The notes below the pieces were generated by a model. That model saw nothing but the letters and a program-made list of their open reading frames with translations, ran no database searches and was not told where the DNA came from. From an uncultured Bacteroidia bacterium (lineage in GTDB: Bacteria > Bacteroidota > Bacteroidia > Bacteroidales > UBA932): a stretch of 64,000 nucleotides of DNA. Position numbers and translations under genes: made by a program. Positions 47,947-55,582 of this stretch are shown one piece after another; position 1 is the first letter of the stretch, and each line of letters opens with the position of its first letter. The stretch covers positions 62,001-126,000 of the forward strand of contig CACWOH010000007.1 of NCBI GenBank assembly GCA_902762435.1. Direction: 5' to 3'.

Positions 47947-50823
47947 TTACCATCTGCCCCTTCCGCCGCCGCCCGGGCCGCGGAAACCGCCGCCGGGCCG
48001 GCCTTCACCCCTGCCGCCGCCTGCGCCGCCGCCCATGGAATTGAAGCGGTACGCGAACGTGAACAGGATGTAGCGGCCGAAATTGTGGGTCCAGCTGTAC
48101 CGGACGAAGTCCGATCCCATCGAGGTGGAGAAGCCGGTGTTCTGGTTCAGCAGGTCGTTGGCGCTGACGGCGATGTCGAAATTGTTGCGCGGGCCGAAGC
48201 GGGCGCCGAAGTTGAGGTTCAGGATGTTGTCGTTGATCTGCCCGTAGGTGAGCCCCTGGGTGAAGACCTTGTTGTAGTTGCCGCCGGCGTAGAGGTGCTT
48301 CAGGATGTTGTTGAGTTCGAATCCCACCGTCAGGCGTTCGGTGAAGTAGCGTACGTCGTCTTTCTCGGAGTTGGCCGAATAGATGTAGGAACCCGTTCCG
48401 CGGACGTTCAGGCGGAAATTCCGCGAGAAGTTGGTGTTCAGGGCGAGGCCCAGCGTGGGCCGGTAGTTTTCCGTGACGGTCAGTTTGTCGTTGACATACG
48501 AGGGGGAGCTGTCCCAGTTCATGGATACGTTGGTCCGGAGCACGCTGTTGATCTTCTTCAGCTGGCTCTCGAGTTCGGCGTTCGCCGAGGCGCTGTAGCT
48601 GTGGGCGACGTTCTCGTAGGTGCTCAGGGTGGACTGTGCCGGCATCGTGTAGTCATAGTCCGGCAGGTAGGTGTCGGCGGCATAGTAGATGCGGCGGCTC
48701 ACGATCACGTCGTTGTTGACGCGGAAGTTCGCGGAAAAGGAGAAGGAGGAGTAGTTGCGCGCGGCACGCCGGCGGTTTTCGCTGGAGGCGACGCTCTCCC
48801 GGGCTTCCTTCCCGAGCACGGTGCTGTAGGAGAAGGAGAAATTGTGCGAGGTGCTCTGCCGCAGGTTCGGGTTGCCCGCGGACACCGAGTAGAGGTTGGA
48901 GTTGTCCAGGCGCGGGCGCACCTGCTCGAGCGAGGGGACGGAGTTGGATGCCGTGTAATTGAACATCCAGTCGTTCACCATCTTGTCCGTCCCGAAGCGG
49001 ATGCGGCCGGTCCAGGCGTTGAACGGCCGGGAGTAGCTGCTTTCCTCCGGGAACCGGTCCGTCCGGCCGAGGGTGGTGGACCCGTACCCGACGCTCACCC
49101 GGAGGTTGGCCTGCAGCTTTTCGAAGTACTGCCGGTAGCTGAGGGTCCCGCTCTGGACGCGGTTGTCGTGGGTCAGGCGCTCCGTGTTCACGCTGTCCGT
49201 CAGCACGGCGGCGGGGTCGGTCACGTCCAGGGCGATCTTCTCGCTGACCCGGCGGGTGTCGCTGAACCCGTACTCGAACTCGATGCTGTGGCGGTTGGAA
49301 AAACGGTAGGTGATGCTGGGGGAGATGCCGTAGCTGCGGTTCCCGCCGTCGGAATCGATCTCCAGCACCTTCACCGCGATGGTGGAGGTGGTCGTGTCCA
49401 CCTTGGCGGAGAAGCCGTCGCTGTTCCCGCTGCTGAAGTTGGCGCCCAGGCCGAAGTACAGCTTGCCGGCGATGCCCTTGCTGAAATTGAAGTTGCTGCT
49501 GAAAGAGCGGCTCCGGGTGTCGGAGACCGTGCCGGACGAGGTGCCCTGCCGGGGCAGGAGGTCCTGGTAGTTGTAATTGCTGTTGCGGGAGTTGGAACGG
49601 CCGTCGGTGATGCTGTAGTTGGCGGAGAGGCGGATGAAGCCGTCCTTGAGGCTCTTGCGGCCGTTCAGGTTGAAACGGTGCACCCCGCTGGTCTGGTCCG
49701 AATGGGAGGAACTCACGGTTTCCCGGAAATCGTAGGCGTCCGTGGGGAAGTAGGTCTGCTGCGAACGGGACTCGTTCACGGTGTAGTTGTTCGTGTAGGA
49801 ATAGCTGCCCCCGATGCTGGCGAGGACGAAGTTCCGGGCCTCTTTGCTCATCCAGCGGCGGGTGGCGCCCGCCGACACGCTGATGGCGCGCAGGTCGGCC
49901 GCCCCGCCGCCCCGCGCGGACCGGAAGGCGTTGCCGCGGCGCCGGAAGGACGCGTCGTTGATGTTGTTCACGTTGAAACTGAGGTCGGCCTGCAGTTCTT
50001 CCGAAGAGAGGTTCAGGGTGCCGCCGGCGGTGTAGCGGAACTTGTGGTAGAGGCTGTCGGTGTCGAAGCCCGCACCGGACAGGAAGTTCCCGTTTACCAC
50101 CATCTTGGGCTTGTTCTTCGTCTGGATGTCGAGCACCCGCTGCTTCTCCTCGTTGAGGCTGACCACGTGGTTGGGGTCCTTGTTGGCGTACTCGGTGAAG
50201 GACTTGATGCCGGCGACCTCCTCCGCCGGCAGTTGTTCCAGGGCGCGCATGGGGTCGTCGCTGAAGAGCAGCGCGCCGTCGATATAGACGGTGGCGAGGT
50301 CCTCGTCGAGGATGGACACGCCGTCGTCGTTTACCTTGACGCCCGGCATCTGTTCCAGCAGGTCGATGGCCATTTCGCCCTTGTTGTACTTGACCGCGTT
50401 GGGATTGAACACGATGGTGTCTTCCTTGATGGCCATCACGGTGGCCGTCTCGGCCAGGACCGCTTCCGCCAGCATGATGTTGGAGGGGCGGAGTTCCACG
50501 ATGACCTTGTTGTCGCCCGCCTTCACGGTCATGCTGCGCCGCATCTCCTCGTATCCGAGCAGGCTCACGGTCACGTCCGCCCGGCCCGCCGGGACGTTCC
50601 GGATGGTAAAGAGGCCCTTGTCGCCCACGACGGCATACAGCGTGTCTTTCCGCGCTTCGGGCACGACGATCACGACGGCGCCGGTGCCGGGGGCGTCTTC
50701 TTCATCTTCATTATCGGCAAGGAGCGTGACGGTTCCGGTGAGAGTGCCGCGCTGGAGGCGCTGCTGGGCCTGGAGGGAAAAAACGGACAAAATGATTGCG
50801 AGCAGGGAGGCGGTTCGCTTCAT
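47947..50823 (-). CDS. Outer-membrane beta-barrel protein with N-terminal carboxypeptidase-like domain
   Basis: A 958-residue exported protein: signal peptide to about residue 19 (SLQAQ), a carboxypeptidase-regulatory-like beta-sandwich (about 25-112), a TonB-plug-like segment (about 120-225, EDTIVFNPNAVKYNKG, LEQMPGVKVNDDG, VYIDGALLF), then a long barrel rich in Tyr/Asn/Ser strands. This is the Bacteroidota outer membrane beta-barrel family related to TonB-dependent receptors. After the last strand the protein ends in a Gly/Arg-rich tail of about 29 residues. No SusD partner adjoins; the ligand is unknown. Confidence 0.8.
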   Translation of the reverse strand: MKRTASLLAIILSVFSLQAQQRLQRGTLTGTVTLLADNEDEEDAPGTGAVVIVVPEARKDTLYAVVGDKGLFTIRNVPAGRADVTVSLLGYEEMRRSMTVKAGDNKVIVELRPSNIMLAEAVLAETATVMAIKEDTIVFNPNAVKYNKGEMAIDLLEQMPGVKVNDDGVSILDEDLATVYIDGALLFSDDPMRALEQLPAEEVAGIKSFTEYANKDPNHVVSLNEEKQRVLDIQTKNKPKMVVNGNFLSGAGFDTDSLYHKFRYTAGGTLNLSSEELQADLSFNVNNINDASFRRRGNAFRSARGGGAADLRAISVSAGATRRWMSKEARNFVLASIGGSYSYTNNYTVNESRSQQTYFPTDAYDFRETVSSSHSDQTSGVHRFNLNGRKSLKDGFIRLSANYSITDGRSNSRNSNYNYQDLLPRQGTSSGTVSDTRSRSFSSNFNFSKGIAGKLYFGLGANFSSGNSDGFSAKVDTTTSTIAVKVLEIDSDGGNRSYGISPSITYRFSNRHSIEFEYGFSDTRRVSEKIALDVTDPAAVLTDSVNTERLTHDNRVQSGTLSYRQYFEKLQANLRVSVGYGSTTLGRTDRFPEESSYSRPFNAWTGRIRFGTDKMVNDWMFNYTASNSVPSLEQVRPRLDNSNLYSVSAGNPNLRQSTSHNFSFSYSTVLGKEARESVASSENRRRAARNYSSFSFSANFRVNNDVIVSRRIYYAADTYLPDYDYTMPAQSTLSTYENVAHSYSASANAELESQLKKINSVLRTNVSMNWDSSPSYVNDKLTVTENYRPTLGLALNTNFSRNFRLNVRGTGSYIYSANSEKDDVRYFTERLTVGFELNNILKHLYAGGNYNKVFTQGLTYGQINDNILNLNFGARFGPRNNFDIAVSANDLLNQNTGFSTSMGSDFVRYSWTHNFGRYILFTFAYRFNSMGGGAGGGRGEGRPGGGFRGPGGGGRGRW

Positions 50824-50861
50824 GGATACGGTTTTTTTGGTTTTTCGCCGTCTCTGTATGC

Positions 50862-50896
50862 AAAAATAAGGCCTCCGGAGGTCGTCCGGAGGCCTT
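50862..50896 (-). terminator. Intrinsic terminator of the acyl-CoA ligase gene
   Basis: Perfect 12-bp stem AAGGCCTCCGGA (50868-50879) / TCCGGAGGCCTT (50885-50896) with a 5-nt loop; on the minus strand it is followed by ATTTTTG. It lies 20 nt past the ligase stop. Confidence 0.8.
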
Positions 50897-50915
50897 GTCA
50901 GTCAATTTTTACTGA

Positions 50916-52562
50916 TTATTTGTACAGGAAGCGCTTGATGCTCATCTTCGGGGTCTTCTCGAAGGGCACGAGCACGGTCTCGACCTTGGCGATCTTGCTG
51001 TAGGAAGGCAACTGGCGGTTGGCGCCGGCGCAGATCTTCTCGGGCAGGTCGGAAACGGCCTCTTCGTCCAGCTTGGCGTTCTTGATGCCGTCCTTGTCCA
51101 GGTAGACCAGGGCGACGATCTTGCCGGCGCGGTCCACCACGACGGACTCGCTCACGAACGGCTGGTTGTTCACGATGGCCTCGAGTTCCTCCGGATAGAC
51201 GTTCTGGCCGTTGGCGGTGAGGATCATGCTCTTGGAGCGGCCCTTGATGAAGATGTTGCCGTCCTTGTCCATGATGCCCAGGTCGCCGGTGCGCAGGAAA
51301 CCGTCTTCGGTGAAGGCGTTGGCGGAGGCCTCCGGGTTCTTGAAGTAGCCGATGGTGATGTTCTCGCCCTTGGCCTGGATCTCGCCGGCGATGTGCTGGG
51401 GATCCTCGGAGTCGATGCGCACGACGGCGCAGTCGACGGCCTTGCCGCAGGAACCGGGGACATACTTGGTCCAGTGCTCATAGGCGAGCAGCGGGCAGGC
51501 CTCGGTCATGCCGTAGCCCACGAGGTAGGGGAACTTGATCTTCTTGAAGATGCGCTCGACTTCCGGGTTCAGGGCGGCGCCGCCCATGATGAACTCCTCG
51601 ACGTTGCCGCCGAAGGCCTGCACGAGGCCGTCCTTGACCTTCTTGTAGATGATCCGGTTCACGCCGGGCACCTTCAGGAGGAACTTCACGGCCGGCTTGT
51701 CCAGCGTGGGCTTGATCTTGGACTTGTAGATCTTCTCCATCACCAGGGGGACGGTGATGAGCAGGTAGGGCTTCACGTCGGCGAAAGCCTTCAGCAGGGT
51801 GGCCGGGGTCGGTGCCTTGCCGAGCCAGTAGATGGCGGTGCCGTTGCAGAGCGGATAGATGAACTCGATAACGAGGCCGTACATATGGGCCATCGGGAGC
51901 ATGGAGACCATCTTGTCGCCGGCAGGCACGTGGCGCTGGCTGAAGTCCACGTTCGCGCAGAAGTTGCGGTAGGTCAGCATCACGCCCTTCGGGTCGCCGG
52001 TGGACCCGGAGGTGTAGTTGATGGTGGACAGGTTGTCCCAGTTGTCGGTCGGATAGACGACGTCGCCGGGGCCGAAGCCGTCGGGCCACTTGGCCTCGAA
52101 CAGGGCGTCCATCTGGGCGTAGGTGGCGGCGATTTCGTCGGAAGCGGCGTAGAGGAGTTTCCAGCTGTCGATGTCCACGACGAAGCGGACGGCCGGCATC
52201 CGGGCGATGTCCATCTGCTTGAACTTGTCTTCGTTGGTGAAGAGGGCGATGCTCTCCGAGTGGTTCACCAGGAAGGTGGCGCCTTCGGGGGTGAAGTCGG
52301 CGAGCAGCGGCACGATGACGGTCTCGTAGGTGTTGACGGCGAGGTAGCTCATGCCCCAGCGGGCGCCGTTGCGGGCCCAGAGGGCGATCTTTTCGCCTTT
52401 CTTGATGCCGAGTTTATCGAAGACGAGGTGGAATCTCTCGATCTGCGTGGCCATCTGGCCGTAAGTGAAGGACTCGCCTCCGATGCTGTTGAGGGCGGCC
52501 TTGTCCCAGTACTTGCGCGTCGCATTCTGCAGGCGCTCCAGGTAGTGCGGATATTTTTCCAT
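50916..52562 (-). CDS. Long-chain fatty acid-CoA ligase (AMP-binding)
   Basis: A 548-residue ANL-superfamily enzyme. Motifs are the AMP-binding loop TSGSTGDPKG (about 184-193), YGMTEACPLL (about 332-341), TGDLG (about 410-414), and the C-terminal hinge and catalytic Lys in KTPKMSIKRFLYK. Bacteroidota enzymes of this type activate fatty acids for phospholipid synthesis or recycling. The ATG at 52562 (MEKYPHYLERL) is used; an upstream ATG 39 nt earlier would add a stretch lying between promoter and gene. A consensus promoter lies at 52629-52599 and a terminator follows the gene, so it is monocistronic. Confidence 0.9.
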   Translation of the reverse strand: MEKYPHYLERLQNATRKYWDKAALNSIGGESFTYGQMATQIERFHLVFDKLGIKKGEKIALWARNGARWGMSYLAVNTYETVIVPLLADFTPEGATFLVNHSESIALFTNEDKFKQMDIARMPAVRFVVDIDSWKLLYAASDEIAATYAQMDALFEAKWPDGFGPGDVVYPTDNWDNLSTINYTSGSTGDPKGVMLTYRNFCANVDFSQRHVPAGDKMVSMLPMAHMYGLVIEFIYPLCNGTAIYWLGKAPTPATLLKAFADVKPYLLITVPLVMEKIYKSKIKPTLDKPAVKFLLKVPGVNRIIYKKVKDGLVQAFGGNVEEFIMGGAALNPEVERIFKKIKFPYLVGYGMTEACPLLAYEHWTKYVPGSCGKAVDCAVVRIDSEDPQHIAGEIQAKGENITIGYFKNPEASANAFTEDGFLRTGDLGIMDKDGNIFIKGRSKSMILTANGQNVYPEELEAIVNNQPFVSESVVVDRAGKIVALVYLDKDGIKNAKLDEEAVSDLPEKICAGANRQLPSYSKIAKVETVLVPFEKTPKMSIKRFLYK

Positions 52563-52598
52563 TGGAAACTGTGTTTGTGGTATTGTCCTAATAATTCT

Positions 52599-52629
52599 CA
52601 AAAGTAACGCTTCCGGCGTTTTTTTGCAA
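52599..52629 (-). promoter_or_regulatory. Bacteroides-type promoter of the acyl-CoA ligase gene
   Basis: Minus strand: TTG (52629-52627), 20-nt spacer, TACTTTTG (52606-52599). The predicted leader of about 32 nt argues for the ATG at 52562 as the start. Confidence 0.7.
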
Positions 52630-52696
52630 TCCCGCGTATGCGTATGTGGCGAATTATTCCGATATTTGGGGCGAAATCAAGCCATAAGGGGTGAAA

Positions 52697-53533
52697 ATGG
52701 AAAGGAAAAAACCGATTGTCGCGCTGATCTACGATTTTGACGGAACGCTCTCGCCGGGCAACATGCAGGAGTTCGGCTTCATCCAGGCCGTCGGCAAGAC
52801 GGCCGACGAATTCTGGCGGATGAGCGACAGCATCGCCATCGGCCAGGACGCCTCGAACGTCCTGTCGTACATGAAACTGATGTACGACGAGGCGAAGAAG
52901 AACGGCATCCCCCTCCGGCGCGAGGAGTTCCGCCGCTTCGGGCAGCACATCGAACTCTTCGAGGGCGTGCGGGAATGGTTCCGCCTGGTGAACGACTACG
53001 GGCGCACGCACGGCGTACGGATCGAACACTACATCAATTCCTCCGGCCTCAAGGAGATCATCGAAGGCAGCTCCATCGCGCACGAATTCAAGCACGTCTT
53101 CGCCGGCACGTTCATCTACAACGCGGACGGCGAGGCGGAGTGGCCGGGCATCGCCGTGGACTACACCGCGAAGACGCAGTTCCTCTTCAAGATCAGCAAG
53201 GGCATCTTCAGCGCCCGGGACAACAAGCAGGTCAACGCCTCGATGGCGGAGGACAAGAAGCGCATCCCCTTCTCGAACATGATCTATTTCGGCGACGGCG
53301 ACACGGACGTGCCCTGCATGAAGATCGTCGGCATGTTCGGCGGCCATTCGATCGCCGTGTTCGATCCCGGCAACGAGCGCAAGAAAGCCGCTGCGGCAAA
53401 GCTCAAGCGCCAGGGACGCGTGGCCTTCGCCGTGCCGGCCGTCTATACCCAGGACGCCCCCGCCTTCCGCGTGGTCCGGGCCATCATCGACAAAATAAGA
53501 GCCGACTTCGTGCTGAGCCGGCTCTCTCGGTAG
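52697..53533 (+). CDS. HAD-superfamily phosphatase
   Basis: A 278-residue cytosolic HAD hydrolase. Motif I is YDFDGTLSPG (about 12-21, nucleophile Asp), motif II INSSG near 114, a Lys in the 190s (AEDKKRIPF) as motif III, and motif IV YFGDGDTDVPCM near 195-207. A helical cap lies between motifs I and II. It resembles SerB-like or uncharacterised HAD phosphatases; substrate unknown. The ATG at 52697 is preferred over a GTG two codons upstream. It is convergent with the GH97 gene, 22 nt away. Confidence 0.8.
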   Translation: MERKKPIVALIYDFDGTLSPGNMQEFGFIQAVGKTADEFWRMSDSIAIGQDASNVLSYMKLMYDEAKKNGIPLRREEFRRFGQHIELFEGVREWFRLVNDYGRTHGVRIEHYINSSGLKEIIEGSSIAHEFKHVFAGTFIYNADGEAEWPGIAVDYTAKTQFLFKISKGIFSARDNKQVNASMAEDKKRIPFSNMIYFGDGDTDVPCMKIVGMFGGHSIAVFDPGNERKKAAAAKLKRQGRVAFAVPAVYTQDAPAFRVVRAIIDKIRADFVLSRLSR

Positions 53534-53555
53534 TCCCTGGCAGTCGGAACCTGGT

Positions 53556-55370
53556 TTACTCGGAACGTGTGAACCTGGCCGTCCAGCCGCCGCCGGGGGC
53601 CATGTGGATCTTCAGCGTGTGCCGGTCCGGCGTCACGGTGAGTTCTTCCGTCACGTGGGCGTAGTCCCGGGCGTTGCGGTCGGCATTGATGCCGTCGCGG
53701 AACACCTCCATCCTATACCGGCCTGCCGGCAGGAAAGCCTCCAGGTCGATTTCCATTTCCCGGGCGTCCCAGTCCGTCATTGCACCTACGTACCAGTCGC
53801 CGCCCTTGCGGCGGGCGATGGCCGCGCAGTCGCCGACCTTGCCGTCCAGCGCCACGGTCTCGTCCCAGACGGTGGGCACGGCGGCCATCCACTTCAGGCA
53901 TTCCGGCTCGGCGAGATAGTTGCTGGGGGAGTCGCAAAGCATGGTCAGCGGCGCCTCGAAGATGATATACTCCGCCAGCTGGCGGCAGCGCGTGCCCTGG
54001 CTCATCGGCTCCGAGTTGTTCGGCCGGTAGCCGCGGCGCGTGGCATTGTGCATCGCGCCCTGGGTGTAGTCCAGCGGACCGGCGAACATCCGGATGAAGG
54101 GAATCTGGACGTCGTAGGTAACCTGGTCCACGTTGGGCTGGGCCCATTTCATCTGTTCCAGTCCGGCCACGCCCTCGTGGTTGATCACGTTGGGGAAGGG
54201 GCGTTGCAGGCCGCTGGGCTTGAAGGCGCCGTGGAAGTCCAGGAGCAGGTGGTAGCGGGCGGCCGTGCGGGCCAGGGTGGTGTAGAAGTCCACCATCTGC
54301 TGGTCGTCACGGTTCATGAAGTCCACCTTGAAGCCCTTTACGCCCATCTGTGAATAATAGCGGCAGATGCCTTCGATGTCGCGCTGCATCGACCAGTAGC
54401 CGGCCCAGAGGATGATACCCACGCCCTTGGCGTTGGCGTGGTCCACGATGGCCTTCATGTCGATCTCGGGGACGATCTGGAAGAGGTCCGCCTTGTTGAG
54501 GACCGCCCAGCCTTCGTCGAGGATCACGTATTCGATGCCGTGCGCGGCGGCGAAGTCGATGTAGTACTTATAGGTTTCGGTATTGATGCCGGCGCGGAAA
54601 TCCACACCGGTGATGTTCCAGTCGTTCCACCAGTCCCAGGCCACCTTGCCGGGCTTGATCCAGCTCCAGTCGATGTCCTCGGCGGGGCGGCCGAGCTGCC
54701 AAACGAGGTCGCTGTCCAGCAGCTGGCGGTCCTCCGTGGCCACGGCGACGATCCGCCAGGGCAGGGCGGCGCCGGCGGGCTGCTTCGCGATGTAGTCCTC
54801 GGTGGTGCGCACGATGCCCTGCAGCTTGTTGTAGCCGTCCTGCTCGACGAGCTTGGGATACGGGGCGAAGAGGCCCGCGAGGGCCGTTCCGCCCGCATGG
54901 CGCAGGTACATGCCGGGATAGTCCAGCAGGTCGGACTCGGTGATGTTCACGCGCCAGCCGTTCCGCATCTTGAACGAGACGGGGAGGAAAGCCTTCTGCC
55001 CCTCTTTCCAGGCGCTGAGCGGATGGATGTCGTAATAGGCCTCGAAACTGTTGAGGAAGGGGTCGCGCGGGGAGTCCGGCTTGACGTACGGGACCGTCGT
55101 CTCCACGTCTTCCGCGAAGCAGAAGGAGGCCTGCTCGTCCTTGACGGTAAATCCCTTCTTGGAGCGGGAAACGAACCTCCAGGCCATGCCGGCGTCGTAT
55201 GCGCGGATCACCACGTCGAAGGTCTTGTATCTGAGCGTCAGCTCGTTGAACTGGTCCCGTACGCTGGCACGCTTGTACACGGGGGCGGGAATGTCGGTGT
55301 CCACCGAACGGGTCAGGGCGCGCTCGAAGCGGACGGAGGCGTCATAGACGCTGCCGTCGCCCAGCTGCAC
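53556..55370 (-). CDS. Glycoside hydrolase family 97 protein (N-terminus disrupted)
   Basis: About 604 residues in one frame cover most of a GH97 enzyme (alpha-glucosidase/alpha-galactosidase family of Bacteroidota): an N-terminal beta-sandwich with PVYKRASVRDQFNELTLRY, then the barrel with WDWWNDWNITG, YVILDEGWA, GFKVDFMNRDDQ and NHEGVAGLEQ, and a C-terminal sheet domain. The Asp in KVDFMNRDDQ suggests the retaining, galactosidase-like subgroup, tentatively. The frame continues upstream of the ATG at 55370 as LSNYDGTAVIAPSGLSV, which is true GH97 sequence, but lacks a start: the signal peptide lies just upstream in another frame (55425-55491). Either a frameshift with a small deletion has broken the gene or the sequence has an error there. 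Confidence 0.75.
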   Translation of the reverse strand: MQLGDGSVYDASVRFERALTRSVDTDIPAPVYKRASVRDQFNELTLRYKTFDVVIRAYDAGMAWRFVSRSKKGFTVKDEQASFCFAEDVETTVPYVKPDSPRDPFLNSFEAYYDIHPLSAWKEGQKAFLPVSFKMRNGWRVNITESDLLDYPGMYLRHAGGTALAGLFAPYPKLVEQDGYNKLQGIVRTTEDYIAKQPAGAALPWRIVAVATEDRQLLDSDLVWQLGRPAEDIDWSWIKPGKVAWDWWNDWNITGVDFRAGINTETYKYYIDFAAAHGIEYVILDEGWAVLNKADLFQIVPEIDMKAIVDHANAKGVGIILWAGYWSMQRDIEGICRYYSQMGVKGFKVDFMNRDDQQMVDFYTTLARTAARYHLLLDFHGAFKPSGLQRPFPNVINHEGVAGLEQMKWAQPNVDQVTYDVQIPFIRMFAGPLDYTQGAMHNATRRGYRPNNSEPMSQGTRCRQLAEYIIFEAPLTMLCDSPSNYLAEPECLKWMAAVPTVWDETVALDGKVGDCAAIARRKGGDWYVGAMTDWDAREMEIDLEAFLPAGRYRMEVFRDGINADRNARDYAHVTEELTVTPDRHTLKIHMAPGGGWTARFTRSE

Positions 55371-55424
55371 GGACAGCCCGGACGGGGCGATGACGGCCGT
55401 CCCGTCGTAGTTCGAAAGACCGCG

Positions 55425-55491
55425 GGGCGGCGCCCAGGCAGAAGGGGAGCGCCAGCAGTGCGGTGAGGGCGGTAAGGATTCTGAATTTCAT
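55425..55491 (-). pseudogene. Orphaned GH97 signal peptide in a different frame
   Basis: From the ATG at 55491 the minus strand encodes MKFRILTALTALLALPFC and then LGAAP, a good signal peptide, but the frame then departs from GH97. The GH97 frame resumes one register over, directly at PRGLSNYDG. About 20-30 residues normally found between signal and this point are missing, so a deletion not divisible by three is likely. A TATCTTTA box at 55520-55513 lies upstream. Confidence 0.6.
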
Positions 55492-55566
55492 GAAATATGG
55501 GATGTTTTTCCGTAAAGATAGCCATATTTGGCGACAAAACGGCACGGCTGAAAGGGATTTATTCAC

Positions 55567-55574
55567 TATATTTG
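55567..55574 (+). promoter_or_regulatory. -7 box of the patatin-like gene
   Basis: TATATTTG, ending 8 nt before the ATG at 55583; the leader would be only a few nucleotides. Confidence 0.5.
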
Positions 55575-55582
55575 TGGATAAT

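Noticed and set aside
48085..51003. Long plus-strand frame opposite the outer-membrane barrel gene
   Set aside because: Translation is Val/Gly/His-rich without motifs; the minus strand encodes a typical barrel with signal peptide.
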